In this document: positions 1-9,406 of the stretch, piece after piece
How positions within the stretch are numbered: position 1 is the first letter of the stretch
Layout: each line of letters begins with the position of its first letter
Assembly (NCBI RefSeq): GCF_050279675.1
Contig: NZ_JBNNUK010000007.1
Coordinates: 62,001 to 126,000, forward strand
Reading direction: 5' to 3'
Source of the DNA: Viridibacillus sp050279675
Lineage (GTDB): Bacteria; Bacillota; Bacilli; Bacillales_A; Planococcaceae
Length of the DNA: 64,000 nt
Position numbers and translations under genes: made by a program
Notes under the pieces: model-generated
What the model was told of the DNA's origin: nothing
The model's database searches: none
The model's input: the letters and a program-made list of their open reading frames with translations, nothing else

Positions 1-26
1 GAAATGCTTTTTGTCATTTTTTACTT

Positions 27-1106
27 TTAACTGTTAGATAGAACGCGTTTAGCATCTTCACGAATAGTTTCTAGACGTTTTTTATCTTCTACTCGCTGAA
101 CTGCTTGTTCTTGTTTAACTGCTTTGTATTCGTCGATACCTGTTACAATGGTATCCCACATGTTCTCAATCGTTTCCATTTTAATGCTTGAGCTACCAGA
201 ACGGCGAGCGATATCTACGCTTTGTTGCATGATGTCACTTGTTACATCTTGTAGCATTTGGTTTGCACGATCTTCAAATGCATTTAAAGAGTCTGCATGT
301 AACTTTTGACGACGTGCATTGACTGCATTAATAATACCCATTTTGAAAACTGGAATTGTTGTTACAAAAGCACTGTTAATCTTAGCAATTAAGTCATTGT
401 TTCCGCGTTGCATTGTTTTGATTTGTGGTGCTGCGATCACCGCTACCATACGCGCTTTTTCAAGGTCATCTACTTTGCGTTCTAATAACTCCTGTACTGT
501 TCTTAAGTTTTCAAGCTCAATACGCGCCATTTGGTTTCCACCACTTACACGTGCTTCACATTCAGGAATGAACGACGTTTTTACTTCATCTAGCTTCATT
601 TCTGCTGCGACAATGTACTTCTCTAACTCGAAGTAATATTCTATATCCTCTTGATATAGCCCTTCCAAATCACGGTTATTACTTTTCAATTCTTCTTCAA
701 TAATCATAAACTGCGCATGGATTTTTTCAATTTCTTTACCAAGCGTATTGTACTTACTAAAAAGAGCGTCTACTTTTTGCTTAGCACGTTTGAAAATTTT
801 ATCTAACATGCCTGGCTCTTTTGTTAACTCATTTTTGTCGAATTTATTCATTAACTTTTCTAATTGGTTCAACAATTCACTTGATTGATCGAGTTTAGAT
901 ACGGTCATTGTATCTAGAATTCGGTCAGAGAAACGTGACAGTTTGATTGCAGGTTCTTTACCTAATGATAGTAAATCGATTTGATTTTTAATGTCTATCA
1001 TCTTCACGATTTTTTGGACTTCAGGTTCTTGACGTAATTGCAATTTCATCTCATTTGCTGTTTGTTCATTTAAACCATCTTTTTCAATAGCAACTAAATC
1101 AGTCAT
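27..1106 (-). CDS. yceH: TelA-family toxic anion resistance protein (YceH-like)
   Basis: A 359-residue soluble, highly charged, mostly helical protein of the TelA/KlaA family, which is linked to tellurite and other toxic-anion tolerance; its biochemical role is unsettled. The long heptad-like helical middle (about residues 80-260) and the hydrophobic stretch with Asn-Ala-Phe-Val around 245-265 fit the family. The start ATG follows a GGGAGAG-type ribosome site. It is the last gene seen of the Ter operon, 22 nt behind yceG, the same order as yceG-yceH in Bacillus subtilis. Only 26 bases of the window lie beyond its stop, so a terminator cannot be judged. Family call is firm; substrate is not known. 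Confidence 0.9.
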   Translation of the reverse strand: MTDLVAIEKDGLNEQTANEMKLQLRQEPEVQKIVKMIDIKNQIDLLSLGKEPAIKLSRFSDRILDTMTVSKLDQSSELLNQLEKLMNKFDKNELTKEPGMLDKIFKRAKQKVDALFSKYNTLGKEIEKIHAQFMIIEEELKSNNRDLEGLYQEDIEYYFELEKYIVAAEMKLDEVKTSFIPECEARVSGGNQMARIELENLRTVQELLERKVDDLEKARMVAVIAAPQIKTMQRGNNDLIAKINSAFVTTIPVFKMGIINAVNARRQKLHADSLNAFEDRANQMLQDVTSDIMQQSVDIARRSGSSSIKMETIENMWDTIVTGIDEYKAVKQEQAVQRVEDKKRLETIREDAKRVLSNS

Positions 1107-1128
1107 TTGTACTCTCCCTACTCACAAG

Positions 1129-2751
1129 CTATAAAAACTTATGGATGAATTTTTTTATTATTGAATTTGGTTTTACTTTTGGCTCTTGATAAGGTTGGTC
1201 AAAAACCATGTGTTCTAGTAAGTGAACGTCAAATATATCTTTTTCCATATACAATTCTATATCTAATTTACCGGTCGGATTATATAAAATGATATCTACA
1301 CCAAATCGGTTTAAAAAGGCTAGTAATGCCGCGTCTTCTCGAGATAGTTCCCCGTCCATTTGAGAATGGTATAAAACGAGTCGAGGAATTTCCTGTGAAT
1401 AATCAAAGTTCTGCAGTAAACGTAACAGTTCAATTGGAATCATTGTTGCTGTTTTAAACATAAATAACTGTAAATCTATCGCTTTCTCATGTGCAAGCGG
1501 AAGAAGCGAAGAATTTTCACAGCAATCTTTGATAGTATGTGCAATAGCCAGCTGAATGGATTCCTGTAATTGACCATATTGCCACCAATCACTCGCCATC
1601 ATTTTCACTGGTGATAATTCATTATTCTCCAAACAATGATTGTAATGGAATTGAAAATTTGCTTTACTGCTTTTCATATATGGGAATGCTCTAACAAATT
1701 GGCTATTCGAACCTTGTATAAGCTTGTGCATATTCTCCCAATATTCTTCACGATCCACTGAAATACCAGCAATTTTCGCAAAAATAACCGGAATATATAT
1801 TTGTTCTCCTACAACTTTGAACTCTGGACGCACCATCGCTTTTTCATTGCCATAAATGAAAATATCATCATATGTCGTACGCAATGTAATAGAACGTGGT
1901 AAGTGTTCTTTAAACTGCCATGGTTTAAAAACACCCGATTGTTGGTCATGCATTAACTTATCAAAATGTTTACTTGAGCGGTACCCTACAGTTGCTTGTC
2001 GTTCACGTAATTTCTCTGGAAAAGGTTGTAATGTTGTCGTCGTTGCATATCGATAGACAACAGACAGCTTCTCCTCAGGATCTAATGCAGAGAACTCATC
2101 TGTCCCAGTAGGAGAAAAGATTAAAACATCACACCCAAGCTCCATTAATAATAATAAAAAGTAGCGCTGGCTAATAGTCGACTCCCCGTACCAAACCACT
2201 TTAGGAAATTCATCTCCGATATCTAATGACTGTGACCATTTTGCCCAATGGTTTTTAAGCCATTTGATCATATCGATTAAGAACCGTCTAAATTCATTTG
2301 ATAGTAACCCCGCTGCTTGCTGTTCTTTGAATAATTCGATGATGTTAATCATGGTTAACTGTAAATGCTTATTTATAAAAGTATTTGGATGTTGTGGGAT
2401 TAATTGATGCCCATACATCATCGCTACCAAACGATTAATAGACAAACCTTTAGGCGTCTCCTGATGAGCCTTTAAGATTGCTTGCACAGCTTGAAAGTCC
2501 TTTGGATCAATGTATTTATCTAATTCTTCGCTTAACACATAAATTGAGTCATTTTTCGCCATATCAAATAGTGTATTAAAATAATCATCTTCCTCTACAG
2601 GAACACCCAATACACGTACAGCAATTCGACTAAAACGAAACTTAGTATCATCCAATTCATATAGCGATCTATCTTTGCTAGACGTCAAAAACTGCGCTTG
2701 CCAATCTGTTGTATCCTTATGTAATATAGGCTCAATTTGCATATTACGCAT
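1129..2751 (-). CDS. yceG: YceG-like protein of Ter gene clusters
   Basis: A 540-residue cytosolic protein without signal peptide or clear membrane segment. It matches the YceG family found almost only beside TerD/TelA genes, where it is thought to belong to a biosynthetic or regulatory module; no reaction has been proven. Strong GGAGGAG ribosome site before ATG. The C-terminal third holds the pattern PRLVLYHSQMDGELSREDA (about residues 436-454), followed by a GVDIILYNPTG block; a similar block, CDVLIFSPTG, occurs near 208-217, so the protein may be built from two related halves. That duplication is my reading only. Sits between a HAD phosphatase gene and yceH. Confidence 0.85.
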   Translation of the reverse strand: MRNMQIEPILHKDTTDWQAQFLTSSKDRSLYELDDTKFRFSRIAVRVLGVPVEEDDYFNTLFDMAKNDSIYVLSEELDKYIDPKDFQAVQAILKAHQETPKGLSINRLVAMMYGHQLIPQHPNTFINKHLQLTMINIIELFKEQQAAGLLSNEFRRFLIDMIKWLKNHWAKWSQSLDIGDEFPKVVWYGESTISQRYFLLLLMELGCDVLIFSPTGTDEFSALDPEEKLSVVYRYATTTTLQPFPEKLRERQATVGYRSSKHFDKLMHDQQSGVFKPWQFKEHLPRSITLRTTYDDIFIYGNEKAMVRPEFKVVGEQIYIPVIFAKIAGISVDREEYWENMHKLIQGSNSQFVRAFPYMKSSKANFQFHYNHCLENNELSPVKMMASDWWQYGQLQESIQLAIAHTIKDCCENSSLLPLAHEKAIDLQLFMFKTATMIPIELLRLLQNFDYSQEIPRLVLYHSQMDGELSREDAALLAFLNRFGVDIILYNPTGKLDIELYMEKDIFDVHLLEHMVFDQPYQEPKVKPNSIIKKFIHKFL

Positions 2752-2806
2752 ACAAACTCCTCCTTCCTTAAAGAGTGTGTTTGAACTTATAGCATTTCAT
2801 TTTCTC

Positions 2807-3619
2807 TTATAGTGTAACACGATTCACATGCTCTAGAACATCTTGTAATAGCTCTTTCGTGAAGGCTGTACCATTTTCGTTTGAATAGTGGGTTTGCGTT
2901 AGTTTTTTTGGCTCCTTATCTTTCATATCACCATGAAGAGGTGTATAAGAGCGGTCTGCCATTGCTAACATATTATAGTCCAATATAGAGTCGCCCGCTG
3001 CAAAATGATAGTCAAAGCTATATTTATTCTTGATATACGTAACAGCTGCTTCTTTCGTTAGTACATTAGGAAGCATATAGAGTTTTTTCTTTTGTAACAG
3101 TAAATGCCACCCAAGTTCATGTAATTCCTCTTTTAGTTGTTGCAAAGCATCCGCTTGGACATTTTCTAGATGAACGTGATTGACATAAAATAAATCATCA
3201 ATATATAAAGATCGCTCCATCCAATCGGCATACTTTAAATCTTTCATAATCCGTAGCATTTGTTCATCAGGCACCGAAGAGTCTTCAATGGATTGCCTTA
3301 ACTGCTTTGCCCATACGAGATCCGGTTTACCATTCTCTAATATTGTCCCCCCATTGCTTGTTATCGCAACAAGCGGGTGTAATTCTTGTATGGAATGAAT
3401 CCGTTCAAATTGATGTCTTGCACGAGTAGTAACTGGAACAAATAAGGTCTTTTCTCTTACTTCTTTTAGTAACTCCATCGTTTCGTCACACATCCAACTA
3501 GTATCTACATCACCTTTACGTTCTATTGCAGTTTTCGATTTGGTAGTAGGATAAAGTGACATCATATGATTTGAATAAATGAGTGTACGATCTAAATCAG
3601 ATGTAAATAGTATCTTCAT
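2807..3619 (-). CDS. HAD-family phosphatase of the Ter module
   Basis: A 270-residue HAD hydrolase, Cof-like. Motif I is SDLDRTL at residues 7-13 (nucleophile Asp8, acid Asp10) and the late motif GDSILDYNML supplies the metal-binding acids. The start at 3619 is chosen because a GAGGAG ribosome site lies 5 nt upstream and because it removes the overlap with the upstream gene; an in-frame start 66 nt earlier lies inside that gene. HAD enzymes with StiP, a phosphoribosyltransferase and a CitE-like lyase form the predicted metabolite-handling part of Ter systems, so a phosphorylated nucleoside-like or sugar-like compound is the inferred substrate. Family sure, substrate unknown. Confidence 0.85.
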   Translation of the reverse strand: MKILFTSDLDRTLIYSNHMMSLYPTTKSKTAIERKGDVDTSWMCDETMELLKEVREKTLFVPVTTRARHQFERIHSIQELHPLVAITSNGGTILENGKPDLVWAKQLRQSIEDSSVPDEQMLRIMKDLKYADWMERSLYIDDLFYVNHVHLENVQADALQQLKEELHELGWHLLLQKKKLYMLPNVLTKEAAVTYIKNKYSFDYHFAAGDSILDYNMLAMADRSYTPLHGDMKDKEPKKLTQTHYSNENGTAFTKELLQDVLEHVNRVTL

Positions 3620-3629
3620 ATTAACTCCT

Positions 3630-4739
3630 CTATACTCTTTTAATGAGTCCACAACAAGAATAGGACATATTAGGGTATTCTGCAATTGGAATGCTTTTGT
3701 CTTTTGCTAATAATAATACATGTTCTAAATCATCAATACATGTGGGATTAATCAGAATTTTCCACGGCACACGACGCAATAATACTCTAGTTGTTTCTCC
3801 GATTCCAGGCTTTATGAGATTGGCATCAGGTATTTCCATTTCTTTTTGAATAGCTTCAACAGCTTTCATCCCAAGCCATGTAGGCGTTGTATCTTCCAAC
3901 AGACGCTCTACCAGAATACTTCGTACTTCATCGGCTATACGCTGAAAATATACCGATATTTTATCAACATATAAATTGGAAACATCGTCGTTTCTTAACT
4001 CTTGGTAGAATTTCGCCCCATGAAAATCCCCTTTTGCCAAAAGATTTGCATTTAGAATAGTACGGCTAACCAGCCCTGAAACCGTAGAATTTAAACAAGC
4101 AGATGGAATTAAAAAGTCCTCTCTTGTCCCGTATAATGAAGAACAATGACCTGGATCTGCTAGAACCGCTAAGTCGCTGTCAATTTGAGTACCATGCTTT
4201 TCATTAAAAATCACACATGATCGATTTAGCTCTTTTGTGATTGCCCCTTTACCTGTCCAACCATCGATAAACTGAATATTAGCATCAAGATGCTTTTCTA
4301 AAATATAGCTGATGGCTGTCTCATCGAAACCTTTCCCACGAATAATTGAAATCGAATAGTGTGGGATATTCTCGTTATAGTGTTCTTGCAAGTAACGCTT
4401 AATTAATACACCTATAGGAGTACCCGCTCTCGCTAAACTAACAAGTACTAAATTCTTAAGGCCTTTTTTCATATTTATTTGCTCTGCTACAACACCTACT
4501 GCAATAGCAATACGCTTTGCATATACAGCTAACGTTTGATGAAATAAGTTTAAATACTCTTCAGAAGGCTGATATTCAATAGGTAACATTTCCGAATAGT
4601 GTGTCCCGGATTGAATTAGTCGTTCACGCTCCTCATTACGCATTTCAAGTGATTGCGTACTTAAATCACGTAATAAAAAGACACAGTCATCCGGTTGATA
4701 GCTGCCCATTGGATCTGGTATATATTTTAGGTTACTCAT
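3630..4739 (-). CDS. StiP family protein (predicted cysteine protease) of the Ter module
   Basis: A 369-residue protein of the StiP family, named for stress and tellurite-linked clusters. The N-terminal two thirds contain the predicted catalytic region with conserved Cys residues in DPGHCSSLYGTREDF (about 190-204) and PSACLNSTVSG. The C-terminal part (about 315-369) with VPWKILINPTCIDDLEHV resembles a PELOTA-type RNA-binding fold. Its ATG overlaps the TGA of the upstream phosphoribosyltransferase gene (ATGA), with GGGAGGG as ribosome site, so the two are translationally coupled. Protease activity is a family prediction, not proven. Confidence 0.85.
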   Translation of the reverse strand: MSNLKYIPDPMGSYQPDDCVFLLRDLSTQSLEMRNEERERLIQSGTHYSEMLPIEYQPSEEYLNLFHQTLAVYAKRIAIAVGVVAEQINMKKGLKNLVLVSLARAGTPIGVLIKRYLQEHYNENIPHYSISIIRGKGFDETAISYILEKHLDANIQFIDGWTGKGAITKELNRSCVIFNEKHGTQIDSDLAVLADPGHCSSLYGTREDFLIPSACLNSTVSGLVSRTILNANLLAKGDFHGAKFYQELRNDDVSNLYVDKISVYFQRIADEVRSILVERLLEDTTPTWLGMKAVEAIQKEMEIPDANLIKPGIGETTRVLLRRVPWKILINPTCIDDLEHVLLLAKDKSIPIAEYPNMSYSCCGLIKRV

Positions 4740-6115
4740 TCAGTTCCCTCCCCATAGTTCATCACGAGGATATATATGTGCTTAATATTCACGGTTTCCA
4801 GTTGCTCTATTAGCTCTGTTAAAGCAGCTTTATTAGCTATCCTTTCAACTACTAGGAAAAGTTCAGTATATGGATAGGTATCTAAATTATATAAGAAGTT
4901 TACAACGCCATTATTCTCTGGACTATCAAATGCCCATTTTTGCGAAATTGTATAACCTTCATCTAGGGAATGGTAAATAGGGCTACGTGTCGATGATTGG
5001 AAATAAACGTCTGACCCCATAAATGATGCTATTCGCATTGGGATATACATAAATTCTCCGGTTCCTACTACAAGAGCTGGACCTGTAGTTCGTAATGAAG
5101 TGAGTTGTTCTGCCATTTGTAGTAATTGGACATCAAGTTCATGATGCATATCAGCAGTTAAGCTAAATCGACCTGTACCTTGTAAATAAGGCGCATTATT
5201 CACTCTTTGTCGCTCGTCTGTAGATGTATATGAAAGGATATTATTTGATTTGGTATCTAGTACTTGAATACGTGCTTTATTTTCTTTAACATTTTCTAGC
5301 TTTTGTTCCACTAATTTTGGTGCACCATGTAACTCAAAATGACCTTGCACAATGGATATAAACTGTATAGTGATGCCCCACTCTTGCTCTAACTGATTAA
5401 AAATGTCCTGTTTTTCCTGTGGACGCCAATCTAAAATAGACATAACCGTGTAATGCTGAATATGTGGAAAACGATCATTTAACGTCTTAATAATATTAAT
5501 CACGGTATTACCTGTCGTCATTTCATCATCCACTAAAACGATACGTTGTGCTTGCTCAAAAACCGCTTCATTTGTTGAATAAACACGGTGACTTGTTGCA
5601 TGTGAGTGTTCTTCTTCAAAACAGATAATCGGATCAAGCTCATTAATCAATTCTCGTGTCGTATGAATATAAGTAGCATTTGAATTAAAGTTACGGAAAA
5701 CGGCATGTCCTAAAGCCGTAGCAGTTTCAGCAAAACCGATAAAAAGTGTCTGATGTTGTAAGTTTACCGGCATTTTTGTCACTTGCTCAAGCGTTTCTTG
5801 TACATCTACTTCACGCCGTAATGCACGAACTACTAGATTTTCTAACTCATGCATTTCTCCATAAGTCTCTTCCATATAACGCATACTTAGTAATGTTCCT
5901 ACTAATAGCGGCATTTGAGGTTCAACTGCCAAATGTTTCCCAAGTACTTTACTGACAAAAAGAAAGCCTCTCTTTTTATTAATACGCGTTGCCATTTGAA
6001 ATAAATCCTCTATGTTGAAATGATATGGATTGTTATCTAATGTTACGGTAATTTCATAGTCACCTAAAATAGGTAGTCTTTGTTCATATTGATCCTTTAT
6101 CAATTCATTCACCAT
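4736..6115 (-). CDS. Phosphoribosyltransferase with TRSP domain (Ter module)
   Basis: A 459-residue protein. The PRPP-binding motif VLVDDEMTTGNT is seen at about residues 193-204, typical of type I phosphoribosyltransferases. The C-terminal 120 residues (TGPALVVGTGEFMYIPMRIA and onward) match the TRSP domain that accompanies these enzymes in Ter clusters. It probably makes or salvages a ribosylated compound from PRPP; the base is unknown. The gene overlaps the CitE-like gene by 11 nt and has only a weak ribosome site, so coupling to the upstream gene is likely. It also overlaps the StiP gene by 4 nt. Confidence 0.87.
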   Translation of the reverse strand: MVNELIKDQYEQRLPILGDYEITVTLDNNPYHFNIEDLFQMATRINKKRGFLFVSKVLGKHLAVEPQMPLLVGTLLSMRYMEETYGEMHELENLVVRALRREVDVQETLEQVTKMPVNLQHQTLFIGFAETATALGHAVFRNFNSNATYIHTTRELINELDPIICFEEEHSHATSHRVYSTNEAVFEQAQRIVLVDDEMTTGNTVINIIKTLNDRFPHIQHYTVMSILDWRPQEKQDIFNQLEQEWGITIQFISIVQGHFELHGAPKLVEQKLENVKENKARIQVLDTKSNNILSYTSTDERQRVNNAPYLQGTGRFSLTADMHHELDVQLLQMAEQLTSLRTTGPALVVGTGEFMYIPMRIASFMGSDVYFQSSTRSPIYHSLDEGYTISQKWAFDSPENNGVVNFLYNLDTYPYTELFLVVERIANKAALTELIEQLETVNIKHIYILVMNYGEGTE

Positions 6116-7271
6116 CCATACTTAATAAAAACGTTGCAAAATCAGCTGATTCATTTAAAACGCCAAAGAATTTTGCTCTCATAAGAATTTCTTCTGCCCA
6201 AAAACTATGAGGTTTCATCTCGTTCATCTTATTAGCATATTGACTCTTCAGTACTCCTTTAGAACCGTCATTATGCTTCTTTATACTAAGTGCATCCATA
6301 TATTCTTCATGTGTAACAGCATAGAGCGCATGGACATATCGAATATGTGATGGATGGATAATCGTCTTTCCTACTATTCCATTTTGTTTATCTAACAATA
6401 CCTCTTTTACTAAACCATCTATATATTTATCTAAAATTGCCTGACGCTCACTAACAGCACCGTTTTTGATAAATGGGGTTTGTCTTAATGATGGTTTTAA
6501 TACCCGCTCGTGACTAAAGTATTCCCATACAGGTCCAGAAATTACATAGGCATCGGGTTGTCTCTTAAAAACATTGACGATGTCAGCCATACAATCTCTT
6601 ATTATTGAAACATCATAAATTGTCGAATCTGCACTACGACGAATACCATATATACCACAGAAATCTGTTGCGCCAATACGTACGTTTAAAACGAACTCTC
6701 GATACTGATCTAATAACTGTTTAATTGCTAGCAATTTTTCTATTCGATGTTCCTTGTAAATAATATCCGGTGTTTCTAATATTGGCATACCATAAATTTC
6801 CAGATTGAATAACTGCTTAGCTTCAGCTAATAAAGAAAAAAATTCTTGTCCTACTTCGACAGTAAACTTAGGGAAAACATACCCCATTAATACCACTTGT
6901 CTATGGCCCATTGCTTGCATTAAGCGACGCAATTGCTTAGGATCTCTTACTCTAATGAAAATAAGAGGGATATTCTCTAGTATAGAACTATCTTGTACAT
7001 ACTTTTCATGAAGTCTATCCATAGCCATCACAACTAATTTTTCAGCTTCTTCAACATCATGATCACCAACAGCATCCTCTAAATCTATTACGAGAGAGGT
7101 TAAATCATTGTATTTACGATTTTGAATTACCTCGTCTAACTTTGGTAATGTACCGGGCATATATAAGGTTGCACCTAATGAATAAGCTAACTCTTGTGGA
7201 TTGTCCCATTTCGTAAAATGTTCTGGTGCTCTATAGAAAATTGTATCTAACATATTTTCAAAATGTCTCAT
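6105..7271 (-). CDS. HpcH/HpaI aldolase / CitE-like lyase family protein (Ter module)
   Basis: A 388-residue C-C bond lyase-like protein of the HpcH/HpaI-CitE superfamily, variant found in Ter clusters. Visible family marks are LVIDLEDAVGDHD (about 59-71, acidic metal ligands), IFIRVRDP (about 104-111), and a GATDFCGIYG block near 203. It likely acts on a small acid or acyl compound, but the reaction is unknown. It is the first gene after the internal terminator at 7318-7362 and begins with ATG behind GGAGAG. Downstream genes overlap or follow closely, so the block 7271 to 27 reads as one transcript. Confidence 0.85.
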   Translation of the reverse strand: MRHFENMLDTIFYRAPEHFTKWDNPQELAYSLGATLYMPGTLPKLDEVIQNRKYNDLTSLVIDLEDAVGDHDVEEAEKLVVMAMDRLHEKYVQDSSILENIPLIFIRVRDPKQLRRLMQAMGHRQVVLMGYVFPKFTVEVGQEFFSLLAEAKQLFNLEIYGMPILETPDIIYKEHRIEKLLAIKQLLDQYREFVLNVRIGATDFCGIYGIRRSADSTIYDVSIIRDCMADIVNVFKRQPDAYVISGPVWEYFSHERVLKPSLRQTPFIKNGAVSERQAILDKYIDGLVKEVLLDKQNGIVGKTIIHPSHIRYVHALYAVTHEEYMDALSIKKHNDGSKGVLKSQYANKMNEMKPHSFWAEEILMRAKFFGVLNESADFATFLLSMDGE

Positions 7272-7317
7272 ATTGTTCTCTCCAACGCTTTAAAATGGCC
7301 TTACAAATTAATAGAAA

Positions 7318-7362
7318 AAGGCATTCTATGAGTCTAAAATTAGTCGACTAATAGAACGCCTT
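7318..7362 (-). terminator. Intrinsic terminator/attenuator between terC-like gene and the metabolite module
   Basis: Seventeen-base arms (7318-7334 and 7346-7362) pair at 15 positions around an 11-nt loop, and on the minus strand the stem is followed by TTTTTC. It lies 11 nt after the TerC stop and 46 nt before the CitE-like start, so it should reduce read-through from yceCDEF into the downstream module. Confidence 0.75.
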
Positions 7363-7373
7363 CATGCTTAGTG

Positions 7374-8126
7374 TTACATATTTCCAAGCTTTTTCTTATT
7401 TCTGAAATGTACAATGAATGTACCTAAGAAAGCAACAATTAAGATAAGGAAGAAAGTTGTATTCTCCATGTGGAAACCGAATACACCTGCAAACATTTTA
7501 ATCGCAATAATAGCGATTAATACAAAGGCTGTCGTCTCCATCTCAGGAACTTTTTCGATTAATGTAAGGAATACACCAGCAATTGTTCTCATCATTATTA
7601 TTCCCAGAATACCGCCTAGTAATAGGACCCATACTTGGTCAGAAATCGCAAAAGCAGCTAAAATAGAGTCAATAGAAAATGCAATATCCATTAACTCTAC
7701 TGAAATGACCGTTGCCCAGAATAACCCAAACACACGTACAGTCCAGCTTTCCTTTTTAAACTCTTTCGCTTCGTCATCTTCTCCACCTTTATTTTTGAAG
7801 TGAGAATAGACGATCCATCCTAAATACATGGCACCTAGAACTTTAACAATTGAGAATTTAACAAGGTAAACACCAATTCCTATAAATAAAAATCGGAAAA
7901 TATAAGCACCGAACATTCCATAAAGAAGTGCTTTTTTTCTTTGTTCTGGAGGCAAATGCTTTACTAGTACAGCTAATACAAGTGCATTATCTGCGGATAA
8001 TAAGCCCTCCATGACAACTAGAGAGCCGATTAACCCCCATGCTTCAGGGCTTTTTAATACTTCCCCCCACATTTCCCAATCGAAGAATTGAGCGTATGTA
8101 CCCATTATTTCATTGATTATTTCCAA
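7374..8126 (-). CDS. yceF: TerC-family integral membrane protein (YceF)
   Basis: A 250-residue membrane protein with seven to eight hydrophobic segments. The two diagnostic acidic membrane motifs are present: EGLLSADNALVLAVLV (about 40-55) and ELMDIAFSIDSILAA (about 143-157), which are thought to bind a divalent cation, probably manganese, in TerC proteins. TerC-type proteins form membrane complexes with TerD-family proteins and have been linked to metal efflux and metalation of exported proteins. It sits 50 nt behind the third TerD gene, in the yceCDEF order, and ends just before a strong hairpin. Confidence 0.9.
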   Translation of the reverse strand: MEIINEIMGTYAQFFDWEMWGEVLKSPEAWGLIGSLVVMEGLLSADNALVLAVLVKHLPPEQRKKALLYGMFGAYIFRFLFIGIGVYLVKFSIVKVLGAMYLGWIVYSHFKNKGGEDDEAKEFKKESWTVRVFGLFWATVISVELMDIAFSIDSILAAFAISDQVWVLLLGGILGIIMMRTIAGVFLTLIEKVPEMETTAFVLIAIIAIKMFAGVFGFHMENTTFFLILIVAFLGTFIVHFRNKKKLGNM

Positions 8127-8176
8127 GTGACTTCCTCCGTTAAAAACATATTAAATTGTATGTCGATTAGCAGAAC

Positions 8177-8752
8177 TTATTGTAGTCCATATACGTTTAC
8201 TAAAGCTCCTAAGCCACCTTGGTAACCTGAACCTACTGCTGCAAATTTCCAATCATTATTGTGACGGTATAACTCACAGAATACTACAGCTGTTTCAATG
8301 CTGAAGTCTTCACCTAAATCATATCGCAGTACTTCACTTTGTGAATCTTCATTTAATAAACGTACATAAGCATTTAATACTTGTCCAAAGTTTTGACGAC
8401 GAGTGTCTGCTTCATGAATTGTAACAGTTACTACGATTTTGTCGATTTGAGGTGAAATTTTGCTTAAATCCACCAGTATTTTCTCATCGTCACCATCACC
8501 TGCACCAGTACGGTTATCTCCTGTATGTGTTACGGATTGATCTGCACTAACTAGGTTGTTATAAAAGATAAAATCTTGTTCGTTACGGCATTTGCCAGAT
8601 GCATCTAATAAAAACACAGATGCATCTAGGTCAAAATCTTGTCCGCCATCAAATTGCTTTACATCCCAACCTAATCCGATTCCTATATTTTTTAAACTAG
8701 GATCATTTTTTGTTAAATCAATTCGTTGTCCTTTACTTAGTTGAATAGCCAT
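8177..8752 (-). CDS. yceE: TerD-family stress protein (YceE)
   Basis: A 191-residue TerD-domain protein, full length for the family. The calcium-binding acidic pattern is clear: DFDLDASVFLLD (about 40-51), HTGDNRTGAGDGDDEKI (about 76-92) and DLGEDFSIETAVVFCELYRH (about 145-164). Cytosolic, with no signal peptide. It is the third of three tandem TerD genes and directly precedes terC. Known family role: metal/oxidative stress tolerance with TerC; exact chemistry unproven. Confidence 0.93.
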   Translation of the reverse strand: MAIQLSKGQRIDLTKNDPSLKNIGIGLGWDVKQFDGGQDFDLDASVFLLDASGKCRNEQDFIFYNNLVSADQSVTHTGDNRTGAGDGDDEKILVDLSKISPQIDKIVVTVTIHEADTRRQNFGQVLNAYVRLLNEDSQSEVLRYDLGEDFSIETAVVFCELYRHNNDWKFAAVGSGYQGGLGALVNVYGLQ

Positions 8753-8789
8753 TCACTAGACACCCTTTCTAAGTTAAATTCATAGAAGT

Positions 8790-9374
8790 TTAGTTCACAT
8801 CTAAACCGTAATCATTACAAAGTGCTGTTAATCCACCTTGGTATCCTGCACCAATCGCATTAAATTTCCACTCTGCACCGTGACGATAGATTTCACCAAC
8901 AACAACCGCTGTTTCTATACTAAAATCTTCACCTAAATCATAACGTACGATTTCTTCATTTGTATCGGCATTCACTACACGAATAAACGCATTTGATACC
9001 ATACCAAAGTTTTGACGACGAGCTTCAGCATCGTGAATTGTAACTGTAAACGCAACTCTTTCGATAGATGCTGGAATTTGGTTTAATAATACTTTTGACG
9101 TTTCATCATCGCCATCTCCCGCACCAGTTAAGTTATCTCCAGAATGCTCAACAGCACCGCCAGCACCTTTAGTATTGTTATAGAAGACAAAATCTTCTGG
9201 AGCAGTCACTTTGCCATTAGCACCTAATAAAAATACTGAAGAATCTAAGTCAAAATCTCCGCCACCATCATACTTGTTTGTATCCCATCCTAATCCAACG
9301 ATTAGATTAGATAAACCAGGGTTTGTTTTTGTTAAATCTACTTTTTGTCCTTTTTGTAACGAAATTGAAGCCAT
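8790..9374 (-). CDS. yceD: TerD-family stress protein (YceD)
   Basis: A 194-residue TerD protein, closely similar to its neighbour (shared GYQGGL near the C-terminus and DLGEDFSIETAVV), so the two look like a tandem duplication. Acidic Ca-binding motifs DFDLDSSVFLL (about 40-50) and HSGDNLTGAGDGDDE (about 77-91) are intact. ATG is preceded by TAGGAGG. Spaced 37 nt from yceE and 32 nt from yceC, so one transcript. Confidence 0.93.
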   Translation of the reverse strand: MASISLQKGQKVDLTKTNPGLSNLIVGLGWDTNKYDGGGDFDLDSSVFLLGANGKVTAPEDFVFYNNTKGAGGAVEHSGDNLTGAGDGDDETSKVLLNQIPASIERVAFTVTIHDAEARRQNFGMVSNAFIRVVNADTNEEIVRYDLGEDFSIETAVVVGEIYRHGAEWKFNAIGAGYQGGLTALCNDYGLDVN

Positions 9375-9406
9375 TTGAAATTCCTCCTAAGTTTTAATAT
9401 TTTATA

